From the IMG/VR virus record IMGVR_UViG_3300021364_000134, positions 1 to 27,673 of that record: 27,673 nucleotides of DNA, one strand, 5' to 3'. Position 1 is the first letter of the stretch. Every line of letters starts with the position of its first letter. Positions 15,579 to 23,547 of this stretch are shown in pieces. The notes under the pieces were generated by a model. That model was not told the DNA's origin. It worked only from the letters and a program-made list of their open reading frames with translations, and made no database searches. Both the position numbers and the translations under genes were made by a program. The stretch is from a virus.

Positions 15579-16665
15579 TCTTCATTAACCTTCTAAACTT
15601 TTCAGAAACAGATTCTTCAAGCGGTTGAAATGATTCTTTAGGTTTTGATAAATTTGCTAATTGCTTTTTAGCATCAGCTTCCTTTTTCTTAAGTTCAGCA
15701 ATGTCTTCTTTACTATCTTCAATTGCCTTTTGTAATTTTTGAACCTGTTCTTCAGAACCTCTACCAGTTTTTAAATCTCTTTTAGCTTGTTCCAAATCTT
15801 TAACGGCTTTATTCATAGTAGTTCTTTCAGCTTCTATGTTATCGTTAAATGCTTTAATATCAGCTTCCAATTTTGCACCAGGATCATCAGGAGTTTTATC
15901 AAGATCTTGAATCTTTTTCATTACTTCTCCAATGTCATTACCAAGACCTTGTACTAATTCACTATTACCTTCAGCTTTAGCCTTTTTCTGTTGTGCTTGT
16001 TTAAATTTAATTTCAGCTTGCAGTTTAGCCTTTTCATCATCACCATCTTTAACTGCATCATATGCTGCCTTTGCTTTATCTACTTCTTTTTGTGCATCTT
16101 CCACAGCTTTCTTTTTAGCATCACCTTGCGGATCTTCATTTTTACCAACATCATCTACATCCTGGGTAGCTGGTTCATTCTTTTGTTGTGGCTCATCCTT
16201 TGCGGTAGATTCATAATCTTTAAGATCATTTTGAGCATCAGCGGCTCTTTTGTTAAGTTTTTGAATTCTAACTTTTAATTGTTTAGTTTCTTCGGCATCT
16301 GCTGCTTTAAGTGCAGTTTCAGCTGCAGCTACATTTGCTTTAGTTGTTGCTAATGTTACCACCGTCTTAAGACCATCTGTTGTAGCCAAATCTTTCATTC
16401 TTTGACTAACAGAAGCTGCTTTATCTTTAAGTGCCTGGTTCTTTGCAGCATTAGCAGCCTTAAGAGTATCCATTGCTTTTTTATCAATGTTACCTTTAGA
16501 TGCTTGCTTCTTCTTTTCAAAATCAACGTTATTTAAAGCCTGTTGTACTTTAGCCTGTTGATATTTCTTAGCATTATTTTTAATCTTTATAAATTTAACA
16601 GGACTACCTAACGCAGCTCCAATATTTTCGTTTACAAATTCATCGTATGATTTTACTTTTCTCAT
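15571..16665 (-). CDS. Ala/Lys-rich coiled-coil head-associated protein
   Basis: A 364-residue, almost wholly helical protein, very rich in Ala, Lys, Glu, Asp and Gln, with long heptad-like tracts (about 60-160, 185-235 and 260-345). It starts MRKVKSYDEFVNENIGAALG and ends EESVSEKFRRLMKNV. A central polar linker (about 150-180, DEPQQKNEPATQDVDD) separates two coiled-coil halves. It follows the capsid gene directly, after a terminator and a late-type box. The composition is like T4 prohead core or internal proteins. Segments such as 'FVNEN' resemble prohead protease sites (L/I-x-E). A core or internal head role is inference. Confidence 0.55.
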   Translation of the reverse strand: MRKVKSYDEFVNENIGAALGSPVKFIKIKNNAKKYQQAKVQQALNNVDFEKKKQASKGNIDKKAMDTLKAANAAKNQALKDKAASVSQRMKDLATTDGLKTVVTLATTKANVAAAETALKAADAEETKQLKVRIQKLNKRAADAQNDLKDYESTAKDEPQQKNEPATQDVDDVGKNEDPQGDAKKKAVEDAQKEVDKAKAAYDAVKDGDDEKAKLQAEIKFKQAQQKKAKAEGNSELVQGLGNDIGEVMKKIQDLDKTPDDPGAKLEADIKAFNDNIEAERTTMNKAVKDLEQAKRDLKTGRGSEEQVQKLQKAIEDSKEDIAELKKKEADAKKQLANLSKPKESFQPLEESVSEKFRRLMKNV

Positions 16666-16682
16666 CTCTATATTTGATTTTT

Positions 16683-16692
16683 TTATATATTA
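16683..16692 (-). promoter_or_regulatory. late-promoter-like box before the coiled-coil gene
   Basis: The minus strand reads TAATATATAA, 18 nt upstream of the ATG and about 18 nt beyond the capsid gene terminator stem. Confidence 0.55.
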
Positions 16693-16700
16693 GAGTTAAC

Positions 16701-16735
16701 AAAACAAAAAAGGTCCGCCTTTCGGCGAACCTTTC
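16701..16735 (-). terminator. Rho-independent terminator after the major capsid gene
   Basis: On the minus strand: AGGTTCGCC, a GAAA tetraloop, GGCGGACCT with one G-T pair, then TTTTTGTTTT. The GNRA loop and the U-tract make a strong intrinsic terminator. It isolates the capsid mRNA from the genes downstream. Confidence 0.88.
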
Positions 16736-16762
16736 TTAAAGTATTTATATACCTAAATAGAA

Positions 16763-18514
16763 TTAGATGATATCTACACCAGTTCCGAATGCGAAACCTA
16801 ATGTGTAGTACATAGTCTCTGGGTGGAATCCAGCATCTACTAAAGCGAATCTAGATTTAACCGCGATTTTAGGAGCCATAGTTCCTTCTGCGATTGTCTC
16901 AACAGATTCAGCCATTAAGTAAGGCATGAATACTAAACCAGGAGAGTTACCATCACCTTTTCTACCTACTGCAACTCTGTAGTCAGTCCAAGCCATGTTT
17001 GGATCAACATAAATAGTTACACCAGCCAAAGCACCGATTGGGTAAAGAGAACCACCAGCTTGGTTGATTGTATTAGAAAGTGGGTAAGGTACGAAACCTG
17101 CGATATCCTGAAGTGCCGTAGCAATTTCTCCAGAACATACTGCGAAAGTAGCAGGACCTCTTCTTCCTCTTGTTGCGATCAAGTTAGATGCAGCAAGAAT
17201 TTTAGTATACAGTCTTCTTTGTAATGAACCTTGAGTTTCACCACCTGATCCAACTAAAGTATCAGCTGTAGTCAACGTGATATCAGTATTAGCACCATTA
17301 CCTGGTCCTAAGTTGATAGTAGTCGTAGCAGCACCAGCAGTTACATATGAAGCAGATAAGTTTAATCCGTCAACAGCATTTACATTATTTGCATTTTGAG
17401 CTCCATTTCTGAAGATTCTATCCAAGATGTATTTGTTAATAGACTGAGTTAACTCATTCACCAATACAGCTTCTACTTGAGCAACTGCATCGATACCGAA
17501 TTGCTTAAGGTCTTGAACTTGTTCTCTAGTCACAGCAGCCGCAACTTGGTAAGTTTTAGCAGCAACAGACTTGTTGAATAAGCTTAATCCCATGATGTTA
17601 TCTGGAGTAGCCTCACCAACACCTCTTTGGTATGGATCAGTACTGTCGATAGACTCAGTAAATGTAGGAGCACCTGCTAATGGGTTGTTAGCTTCAAACG
17701 CATTACCAGAGAAACCAGGAATGTGGTCTTCTAAAGCTTTAACGTATTCAGCAGCACCACTCCAAGAACCAGCAACATCACCAGTTCTAGCGATAAGAGC
17801 ATCATAGAAGTCTACACCGTTAGCAACAGCTTCGTAGATAGCCTCGTAACCTTCTTCGCCTTGAGCAAAGTTAGAAGTTACTGCGCCGTTATCTAAAGTA
17901 CCGTTACCTCTTACACGGAAGATTGAGTAACCGTCAATTCTAGATTTTCCAACGAAAGTTAATTCGTAAGATGCAGCTTGGTTACCTGTTCTTGCAGCAG
18001 AAGATGCATAGATAATATCATCTACAGCTAAAGCAGCAACACCAGATGCCATTGACAATGGAGCTTTAATTAATAAAGGAGCAGAATCGGTAACTTTACC
18101 ACCAGCATCTGTTACTCTACCTCCACCGTATACAAAGTCTAAGTAAGTAAGAACTCCCATAGGACCTTGCATTGGTACAACAGGTACTAAGTCTAAACCT
18201 ACAGTCTGAGCAGCAACCTGCATAGCAAGTGGCAACAGAGAGAATGGTCTATCTCCAGAACCTGGAGTCATACCGTTGTTGAAGTTGTTCATTGTAGTAG
18301 GATCGCTTGGGAAAGCCACTGCGTTCATACCTTGAACATTCATGTTAGGATTTAAGTGTACAGTATTATATACACTCTCATTAAGGTTGTGGTAGTGGCA
18401 GTACTTAGACATCCAAGATAACTTAGACTTTTCAGTGATACCAGTAGCCTCCTCAATGATAGGGCCCCAGGTCTTTTGAACCTCAGCCTCGTTGATTAAT
18501 TGATTTGCGTACAT
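16763..18514 (-). CDS. 23: major capsid protein gp23
   Basis: A 583-residue HK97-fold capsid protein; T4 gp23 is 521. The conserved start 'INEAEVQKTWGPIIEEATGI' and the block 'RPFSLLPLAMQVAAQTVGLDLVPVVPM' followed by 'GPMGVLTYLDFVYGG' are characteristic of gp23. So is the C-terminal 'YRVAVGRKGDG' with 'KSRFALVDAGFHPETMYY'. In T4 the N-terminal about 65 residues are removed by gp21 at an L/I-x-E site; here 'LNE' at 44-46 is a candidate. The leader is A-rich (GCAAAAAATAAAATACTAAA) without a Shine-Dalgarno sequence, and the usual box is absent. The gene follows the protease-scaffold gene as in T4. Confidence 0.95.
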   Translation of the reverse strand: MYANQLINEAEVQKTWGPIIEEATGITEKSKLSWMSKYCHYHNLNESVYNTVHLNPNMNVQGMNAVAFPSDPTTMNNFNNGMTPGSGDRPFSLLPLAMQVAAQTVGLDLVPVVPMQGPMGVLTYLDFVYGGGRVTDAGGKVTDSAPLLIKAPLSMASGVAALAVDDIIYASSAARTGNQAASYELTFVGKSRIDGYSIFRVRGNGTLDNGAVTSNFAQGEEGYEAIYEAVANGVDFYDALIARTGDVAGSWSGAAEYVKALEDHIPGFSGNAFEANNPLAGAPTFTESIDSTDPYQRGVGEATPDNIMGLSLFNKSVAAKTYQVAAAVTREQVQDLKQFGIDAVAQVEAVLVNELTQSINKYILDRIFRNGAQNANNVNAVDGLNLSASYVTAGAATTTINLGPGNGANTDITLTTADTLVGSGGETQGSLQRRLYTKILAASNLIATRGRRGPATFAVCSGEIATALQDIAGFVPYPLSNTINQAGGSLYPIGALAGVTIYVDPNMAWTDYRVAVGRKGDGNSPGLVFMPYLMAESVETIAEGTMAPKIAVKSRFALVDAGFHPETMYYTLGFAFGTGVDII

Positions 18515-18593
18515 TTTAGTATTTTATTTTTTGCACTTTTTGTATAATCTATCTTTAGTTCTTTGCTTCTTAACTATAAGATTGAATTTCTTT

Positions 18594-19799
18594 TTATTTC
18601 CCTAAATTAAATTTAACTCTGTTGATAAGATCCGCAGCAAAAGATTCATTCACTAATGGCTCTTCTGTATTTGCAGCTTCAGCAGCAGTTTTACTTTCAT
18701 TAATAGATTCTGTTACAATTTGAGTATCTCTAAGATCTCTTGTTGACCAGAAGTTATTAATTCCGTATTGATTATTTACAGGGTGGAATTTAGATTCCGC
18801 GATGATTTGAGCCTGGCGAGCTTCAGAGAGACTATCCCATTTAGCTTTAAATTTCTCAGGCATATCATCAATTATATTTAATTCTCTTTTCTTTTCAATG
18901 AAATTAGATTCCCAAATATTTTCTGCTTGGATAGTAGACATAATTGGTTGAGCATTCATTGACTCTACAATTGCAGTTTGCTTTTCTTCGGATAAAGAAT
19001 TGAATTCATTCTTTTTGGCCTCTCCTAAGAAATTCATAAAATGCATTTCAGATACATTTTTAGTTTCTGCAGCAGCAATTAATTTATCTAATTTTTCAGA
19101 GATAGAATCTTTGTAATCTTTACCTTCGTGTTTCTTACCACAAGATTCATACATTTCTTTCATTCTTGCCTTATCACAACCAGGATACTTTTCACAAACT
19201 TGTTCGTATGTCATTCCTTCATCAACCATTTTTTGCATTTCTTCCATAGTTGGCATTGCACCTTCTTTATACATTCCTTCATTAAGAACTTCTCCTTCAA
19301 CAGAATTTAAGTTTTCTGCAATGTATTCAGAATATTTAATACTCTTTTCAAGTCCTTCACCAAGGTATTCAGAATAAGCAATGTTTTGATCAACCTTTTC
19401 AGCTACATATTCAGAATAATCAATGCTCTTTTCTAAGTTTTCAGCAACATAGTTAGAATATTGAATTCCTTTGTCAGCCATTTCAGCTACATGCTCAGCA
19501 TATTGAATACTTCCATCAAGTTCTTCAGCTAAGTAAGACGCGTAGTCTTTAATTGAATTTACATTCTCTGCTAAGTAATCAGAGTATGAAATGTTTTTAT
19601 CTAGATTCTCAGATAAGTATTCAGCATAATCAGTAACCTGATTTACTTTTTCTGCAATATGCTCAGAATACTTAATAAGTTTTTCAATCACCTCATCATT
19701 ATTAGAATTGGCCGATTCTTTAACGTTACTTAGAACTCCGGATACATATTCAGTATACTTTTGAAAATCTTCAACAGTTACAAAATTATTATTTTCCAT
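18594..19799 (-). CDS. possible separate scaffold protein from an internal in-frame start
   Basis: A 401-residue product if translation starts at ATG 19799-19797 (MENNNFVTVEDFQKY) inside the protease-scaffold gene. The start sits exactly at the end of the disordered linker and follows an A-rich stretch, AAAAAAGATCTAACG, similar to leaders of other genes here. Protease genes with nested in-frame scaffold starts are known, such as lambda C/Nu3. A scaffold needs to be made in excess over the protease, which such a start would give. This is inferred, not shown. Confidence 0.4.
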   Translation of the reverse strand: MENNNFVTVEDFQKYTEYVSGVLSNVKESANSNNDEVIEKLIKYSEHIAEKVNQVTDYAEYLSENLDKNISYSDYLAENVNSIKDYASYLAEELDGSIQYAEHVAEMADKGIQYSNYVAENLEKSIDYSEYVAEKVDQNIAYSEYLGEGLEKSIKYSEYIAENLNSVEGEVLNEGMYKEGAMPTMEEMQKMVDEGMTYEQVCEKYPGCDKARMKEMYESCGKKHEGKDYKDSISEKLDKLIAAAETKNVSEMHFMNFLGEAKKNEFNSLSEEKQTAIVESMNAQPIMSTIQAENIWESNFIEKKRELNIIDDMPEKFKAKWDSLSEARQAQIIAESKFHPVNNQYGINNFWSTRDLRDTQIVTESINESKTAAEAANTEEPLVNESFAADLINRVKFNLGK

Positions 19800-20384
19800 C
19801 GTTAGATCTTTTTTATTATCGGTGTTATTTTCAGTTTCTTCCATTTCGTATATTAATAATGTATCATCATTACTAAAACCAAAAGATTCGTTTACTCTTG
19901 ATAACTCAGCATTTTCAAAGCCAGGATCTGCAACCAAGTCGTAAGTAAAGAATTTTTTAATCTTAACTTTACCATTCTCATCTACCGTACCGGCAGCTCT
20001 ACTTGAGATATGTAAAGGGATACCATCTTTGATAAGAGCTTGTGCTTCTTTACCTTTAGATGTATTTAATAATCTAATCTTACCAATAACTTGCTTTTTT
20101 GTTGGATCATAATCTAATGATTCTACTACGTGAGATACATTAGCCAAACTAACATCAAAATCTTTAGGATGGTCTAACTCACCTAAAAGCTTATTGGTTT
20201 TAACTTTTTCTTGTAATTCGTTAATGTGAGGCATTACTTCTTTTTCCTCATAAATTCTGTTATTCTTGTTACGAACACCAAACTCTGTAAACACGCCTTC
20301 TAATACAACCGAACCGTCCTCGCCGGTGGATATATCTAGGTTTGATTTCGCTCTCTCAAGAATCAATAATTTTTTTCCTGACAT
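18594..20384 (-). CDS. 21: prohead protease gp21 fused to scaffold (gp22-like)
   Basis: A 596-residue protein; T4 gp21 is 212 and gp22 is 269. Residues 1-165 are the S77-type protease: 'GVFTEFGVRNKNNRIYEEKEV', H72 in 'GELDHPKD', S127/S128 in 'HISSRAAGT', and 'FTYDLVADPGF' (147-155). An Asn/Asp/Thr-rich linker (about 170-195) leads to an acidic helical scaffold with nine 14-residue repeats (239-364). The rest (365-596) is Glu/Lys/Met-rich. The pentapeptide VNESF occurs at 164-168, at the protease-linker border, and again at 578-582; it looks like a maturation site (L/I/V-x-E). An in-frame ATG at residue 196 may start a separate scaffold protein. Confidence 0.88.
   Translation of the reverse strand: MSGKKLLILERAKSNLDISTGEDGSVVLEGVFTEFGVRNKNNRIYEEKEVMPHINELQEKVKTNKLLGELDHPKDFDVSLANVSHVVESLDYDPTKKQVIGKIRLLNTSKGKEAQALIKDGIPLHISSRAAGTVDENGKVKIKKFFTYDLVADPGFENAELSRVNESFGFSNDDTLLIYEMEETENNTDNKKDLTMENNNFVTVEDFQKYTEYVSGVLSNVKESANSNNDEVIEKLIKYSEHIAEKVNQVTDYAEYLSENLDKNISYSDYLAENVNSIKDYASYLAEELDGSIQYAEHVAEMADKGIQYSNYVAENLEKSIDYSEYVAEKVDQNIAYSEYLGEGLEKSIKYSEYIAENLNSVEGEVLNEGMYKEGAMPTMEEMQKMVDEGMTYEQVCEKYPGCDKARMKEMYESCGKKHEGKDYKDSISEKLDKLIAAAETKNVSEMHFMNFLGEAKKNEFNSLSEEKQTAIVESMNAQPIMSTIQAENIWESNFIEKKRELNIIDDMPEKFKAKWDSLSEARQAQIIAESKFHPVNNQYGINNFWSTRDLRDTQIVTESINESKTAAEAANTEEPLVNESFAADLINRVKFNLGK
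19293..19670 (-). repeat. nine tandem 14-residue (42-bp) repeats in the scaffold
   Basis: Tyrosines at residues 239, 253, 267, 281, 295, 309, 323, 337 and 351 of the fusion protein are exactly 14 apart. The consensus unit is Y-S-E-Y-(I/V/L)-A-E-x-(L/V)-(D/E)-K-(S/N)-I-x. Repeats differ at the nucleotide level, so the protein pattern is better kept than the DNA. A related 'YTEYVSGVLSN' occurs earlier, at residue 210. Confidence 0.92.
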
Positions 20385-20403
20385 TTTCTACTAGTTATTT
20401 GAT

Positions 20404-20413
20404 TTATATATTA
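20404..20413 (-). promoter_or_regulatory. late-promoter-like box before the protease-scaffold gene
   Basis: The minus strand reads TAATATATAA, 20 nt upstream of the ATG in the gap after the portal gene. Confidence 0.55.
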
Positions 20414-20430
20414 CAATCTTTGTAAACTTT

Positions 20431-22080
20431 TTATCCAAGACCTGCCAATGGATCCTCATCAGCGGCACCTTCTTTCTTCTCTGGTTTAAAATCGGCCTTA
20501 TCGGCTCCTAAAAGGATCTTTTCAATATCCTCTTCCGTATAACCTTCTTCCTCTAATTCGGTTCTTTCTTTGGCTCTCTGGTTGGCCTTAAGATCTTCTC
20601 TAGTAAATCCTCCGTATCTCTTAACAAGGAATCCTAAATCGAAGTATGGAATTTCCTCCATTTCCGCAGTCATTGTACTTAATTGAGTTTTAAGGTTACC
20701 TATGAAGTCAACTCGTTTTGTTTGTAATTCCATTTCTTTCATTTCTTCGAATACATTATCCTTAACAAAGTTAAGTCCTAAACCGGCTTTAAAGGCAACA
20801 TCATTTTTTAATTCTGGGTGATTAAGACACATTTGAATATACATAGGCTTTACTAAGATTTCCTGGAATATAGATCTTAATCTATTAATAAATTTAGAAA
20901 ACTTAATTTCATCCCTCATCATACCACTTGCATCCATTTCATAGGTATTACCACCTTCTTTATCAAATCTTGAGAATGGAATTTTAGAAGCCATTTTTAA
21001 TCTATCAGCAAAATACTTAAGAGATTCAGTATCGCCTAAGTCAGGACCATCTCCACCAATTGTACTAATTTCTGGTGATTCACCATCTTTAGAAGGTAAC
21101 CAATATTCTTTATTGAATGGCATCATTGGTTTACCGTTTGTAACAATTTCACCGCTCTCGTAATTAAAATCAACGATCTCCCTGTATGAATTCATTAATT
21201 GAGCCAATGATTGTTTTGCTCTTGTTTTAGATTTACCACCTACTGGGATAATAAACTGGGTTTTAAATGAAGCATTAGAAACGGCCCAAATAATTCTGGT
21301 TGTTTCCATGATTCTTAAAAGGTTAAAAGATCTTATTAGTCTTTCAACGTATGATATTCTCATTGGTGAATTTACCTGAGAATATGAAATGTAAATTATT
21401 TGAGAATCATAAAGCTTCCTTTCTTTTGCACCTTGTCCTTTATATTGTACCCATTGTTTTTTACCGGTATCAGTATCAATGCCTGGCATCAAGGAAATAG
21501 GATCCAATTCTTTAAATCCTATAATCTCGGTTTGTTTATCATTGTAAACTATTTCAAAGGCAAGGAATCCATCTACTAACCATTTTCTAAAATAATTCCA
21601 TGGCTGTACTGCATCATTAAATCCAAAGTAATTGTAAATATTATTGTATACATCACCTATCTCATCTTCAATAGAACTTGCAATATGACCATTAAAATCA
21701 GCATATGCCATATAGTTACTTTCATCAAATACAATTGACTCATCTGTGATTACATCTAAGATATCTTCTATTTCATCTTGTACTGCATACTGCCTAAGTT
21801 GATCTCTCTTTCTTTCATAATCCCTATCAAAGATAGAAATATTTTTCTTAAGTGTTGTATCTGTTAAAGAAAGTGCAGCAAATGCGCCATACATATCATC
21901 GGCATCTGAGCCCATAGGATTAAATGTATAACCCATTTGATTTTCAGTAAAACCAACTGCACGAGAATTACGAATGATCATATCATCATATGCCATTCCT
22001 AAATTAGAAAGATCCTTTAAAATTTTTCTAACTGGATTACCTGTACTTAGTGGTCCTCTTCTATCAGTAAAACCTGCCAT
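20431..22080 (-). CDS. 20: portal protein gp20
   Basis: A 549-residue portal vertex protein; T4 gp20 is 524. Typical blocks: 'RDQLRQYAVQDEIEDILDVITDESIVFD' (family signature in the N-terminal clip/stem region), 'KWLVDGFLAFEIVYND', 'IIGFKELDPISLMPG', 'YISYSQVNSPMRISYVERLIRSFNLLRIMET' and 'IPVGGKSKTRAKQSL', then 'DEIKFSKFINRLRSIF'. Twelve copies form the ring for DNA passage, prohead initiation and neck attachment. The C-terminus is acidic and Lys-rich and ends DPLAGLG. It precedes the protease gene as in T4, but the gap genes 67 and 68 of T4 are not present under recognisable form. Confidence 0.95.
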   Translation of the reverse strand: MAGFTDRRGPLSTGNPVRKILKDLSNLGMAYDDMIIRNSRAVGFTENQMGYTFNPMGSDADDMYGAFAALSLTDTTLKKNISIFDRDYERKRDQLRQYAVQDEIEDILDVITDESIVFDESNYMAYADFNGHIASSIEDEIGDVYNNIYNYFGFNDAVQPWNYFRKWLVDGFLAFEIVYNDKQTEIIGFKELDPISLMPGIDTDTGKKQWVQYKGQGAKERKLYDSQIIYISYSQVNSPMRISYVERLIRSFNLLRIMETTRIIWAVSNASFKTQFIIPVGGKSKTRAKQSLAQLMNSYREIVDFNYESGEIVTNGKPMMPFNKEYWLPSKDGESPEISTIGGDGPDLGDTESLKYFADRLKMASKIPFSRFDKEGGNTYEMDASGMMRDEIKFSKFINRLRSIFQEILVKPMYIQMCLNHPELKNDVAFKAGLGLNFVKDNVFEEMKEMELQTKRVDFIGNLKTQLSTMTAEMEEIPYFDLGFLVKRYGGFTREDLKANQRAKERTELEEEGYTEEDIEKILLGADKADFKPEKKEGAADEDPLAGLG

Positions 22081-22100
22081 ATTGTTTTATCTTTTATTGT

Positions 22101-22110
22101 TTATATATTC
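22101..22110 (-). promoter_or_regulatory. late-promoter-like box before the portal gene
   Basis: The minus strand reads GAATATATAA, 21 nt upstream of the portal ATG. Its last three bases, TAA, are the stop codon of the preceding 191-residue gene. Confidence 0.55.
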
Positions 22111-22676
22111 TTGTAATATAATGCTTGTGCCTCATTTATGTTTCCTCCAAAGAAATGGTTTTGATTATTGACGGCACCTATATACCAATCATCATAACCT
22201 AACATTCTCGGTTTCTTAATTCTATCTATTCTATATTGCCTAACTGCATAAGTAAGATTATATTTTCTTCCTAATGATACTTTTAAATTATCATAAGTAA
22301 ATTCCTTTAATCTAGTTTGCATATCAGGATTACCTGGTGAGTTATTAATCTGAGTTGATATAACACTCTTAAAGGATCTTACTACATCAGAAAGAAAAGG
22401 TATTCTTGCTTCATATGGGATGTAATGCAGATTAACGGCTAACTGATGATTATCTATACTTTTACCTAAACCTAATACTATAGGATATGTATCATAGAAA
22501 GTTTCGTCTGGAGTAAAATACTCAAAGGAATACATTTTACCATTTTCCAATTCACCCTTTGCGGTACTTCCTATATTTTTTAAATCTATATCAGACTGTT
22601 TAGATGCACCACTTCTACCCTTATAATCTGCAAGGTAAATATCTAAGTCTTCTTGAAATGATCCTACTATTGCCAT
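22101..22676 (-). CDS. uncharacterised T4-like protein next to gp4
   Basis: A 191-residue protein. It holds 'GKMYSFEYFTPDETFYDTYPIVLGLG' (about 46-71), then 'LAVNLHYIPYEARIPFLSDV', a pattern (short beta strands, 'YPxVLxxG', 'NLHYIP') that I have seen in small proteins of T4-like phages, but I cannot name it securely. The C-terminal half is basic ('RKYNLTYAVRQYRIDRIKKPRM') with a 'GYDDWYIGAV' end. It is coupled to gp4 by a TAATG overlap. T4 gene 53 follows gene 4, but this sequence does not look like gp53. A head-completion or DNA end-binding role would fit the context. Confidence 0.6.
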   Translation of the reverse strand: MAIVGSFQEDLDIYLADYKGRSGASKQSDIDLKNIGSTAKGELENGKMYSFEYFTPDETFYDTYPIVLGLGKSIDNHQLAVNLHYIPYEARIPFLSDVVRSFKSVISTQINNSPGNPDMQTRLKEFTYDNLKVSLGRKYNLTYAVRQYRIDRIKKPRMLGYDDWYIGAVNNQNHFFGGNINEAQALYYKNI

Positions 22677-23152
22677 TAGAATAATTTAGAGTCTTCAGTT
22701 AAAAGCATTACTTTAAAATTTCGCTGTTTAGCAGCTTTATTTAATGCTTCGGTTTTACAAAGGTTTCTAACATATGTTTCATATCCATATTGAAAGTTTT
22801 TCATAGCCTTTGCGGTTTTTCTTTTAGGTGCTTTTGGCTTTTGGAGTTGTGCCTTTGGTTTTATTTCAACTACATACTCTTCAAATATACCATCCTTATC
22901 CATCTTAACATAAAAATCTGGATAATAATTATGAAACTTTTTGTCTAACACATTAAAGTACTTTATAGAAAACGGTTCAGATATCCATTTTACTACTTCT
23001 TCATTATGATCGCACCAATGACAAAATTTTCTTTCCCAGCTGCTTCTGTATATAATAGGACCTGGTCCCATATACTTTTCAGGATTATGAGGTTTATAGT
23101 ACCCTTGTTTAAATCCTGACTTTGCAGTTGGTTTTATTTTCTTTATACTCAT
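22676..23152 (-). CDS. 4: head completion nuclease gp4 (gp50/gp4 family)
   Basis: A 158-residue protein; T4 gp4 is 150. The family core is clear: 'YRSSWERKFCHWCDHNEEVVKWISEP' (about 35-60), followed by 'IKYFNVLDKKFHNYYPDF' and 'EEYVVEIKPKAQLQKPK'. The E...PDF...E-I-K set is a PD-(D/E)xK-like nuclease core. In T4 gp4 completes filled heads before tail joining. It is coupled upstream to the late sigma gene and downstream to the 191-residue gene by TAATG overlaps. Confidence 0.88.
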   Translation of the reverse strand: MSIKKIKPTAKSGFKQGYYKPHNPEKYMGPGPIIYRSSWERKFCHWCDHNEEVVKWISEPFSIKYFNVLDKKFHNYYPDFYVKMDKDGIFEEYVVEIKPKAQLQKPKAPKRKTAKAMKNFQYGYETYVRNLCKTEALNKAAKQRNFKVMLLTEDSKLF

Positions 23153-23517
23153 TAAATTGTATAGATACCGTCACTGTCTGCGCTTCCGTTAATTGATACA
23201 GTTCCAGCATATTTCTTTGGATGTAATTTATTCCATCCTTTTGCAAATCCTCTTTTACAAATTTCAGTAAAATATGCAAATGCGTTAGTACTTTTCTCTG
23301 GATTAAAATTTCTCCAATATCTATAAAGATCCATATAAGCATAAGCTATACAGTCATCTCTATCATCTGGATTTGCATATGATAATTTTCTTGAACATTT
23401 ATCTGCTAATAGCATTAGGAATTCTAATGCCTTTGGTGTTAATTCATCTTGCTCTTGAGATAGGATTATCTGCTCAAGCAAGTCTCTATTGTTTAGGTAA
23501 TTTCTCTTTCTAGCCAT
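23152..23517 (-). CDS. 55: late transcription sigma factor gp55-like
   Basis: A 121-residue protein from ATG 23517-23515; T4 gp55 is 185. The signature is a sigma region 2 helix pair: 'YANPDDRDDCIAYAYMDLYRYWRNFNPEKS' (about 47-76) followed by 'NAFAYFTEICKRGFAKGWNKLHPK'. In T4-like phages this protein binds host RNA polymerase and recognises the short late promoter box with gp33 and the sliding clamp. The frame extends 10 codons further to a TTG at 23547, but that stretch is the TATATAATAATAAATAAAAC leader itself and abuts a terminator, so it is unlikely to be coding. No obvious hydrophobic clamp-binding tail is seen; it ends DSDGIYTI. Confidence 0.82.
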   Translation of the reverse strand: MARKRNYLNNRDLLEQIILSQEQDELTPKALEFLMLLADKCSRKLSYANPDDRDDCIAYAYMDLYRYWRNFNPEKSTNAFAYFTEICKRGFAKGWNKLHPKKYAGTVSINGSADSDGIYTI

Positions 23518-23547
23518 CCCATAAGTTTTATTTATTATTATATACAA

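Noticed and set aside
15932-16278. Cys/Phe/Ser-rich plus-strand frames opposite the coiled-coil gene, looking like membrane proteins
   Set aside because: They are the complement of Ala/Lys/Glu-rich codons (GCA, AAA, GAA give Cys, Phe, Ser), a known artefact, and have no promoter or leader.
16742-16749. Exact TATAAATA (T4 late box) on the minus strand between the capsid stop and its terminator
   Set aside because: It would start transcription into the terminator only 10-30 nt away with no gene between. Most likely chance in A+T-rich DNA.
19293-19670. CRISPR array or DNA-level tandem repeat
   Set aside because: The 42-bp periodicity is in frame, the copies differ in DNA sequence, there are no spacers, and the pattern is explained by a coiled-coil protein repeat.
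22101-22676. Assignment of the 191-residue protein as baseplate wedge gp53, by T4 order (4-53)
   Set aside because: The sequence lacks the gp53 pattern I know and has instead a 'DTYPIVLGLG...NLHYIP' core, so position alone is not enough.
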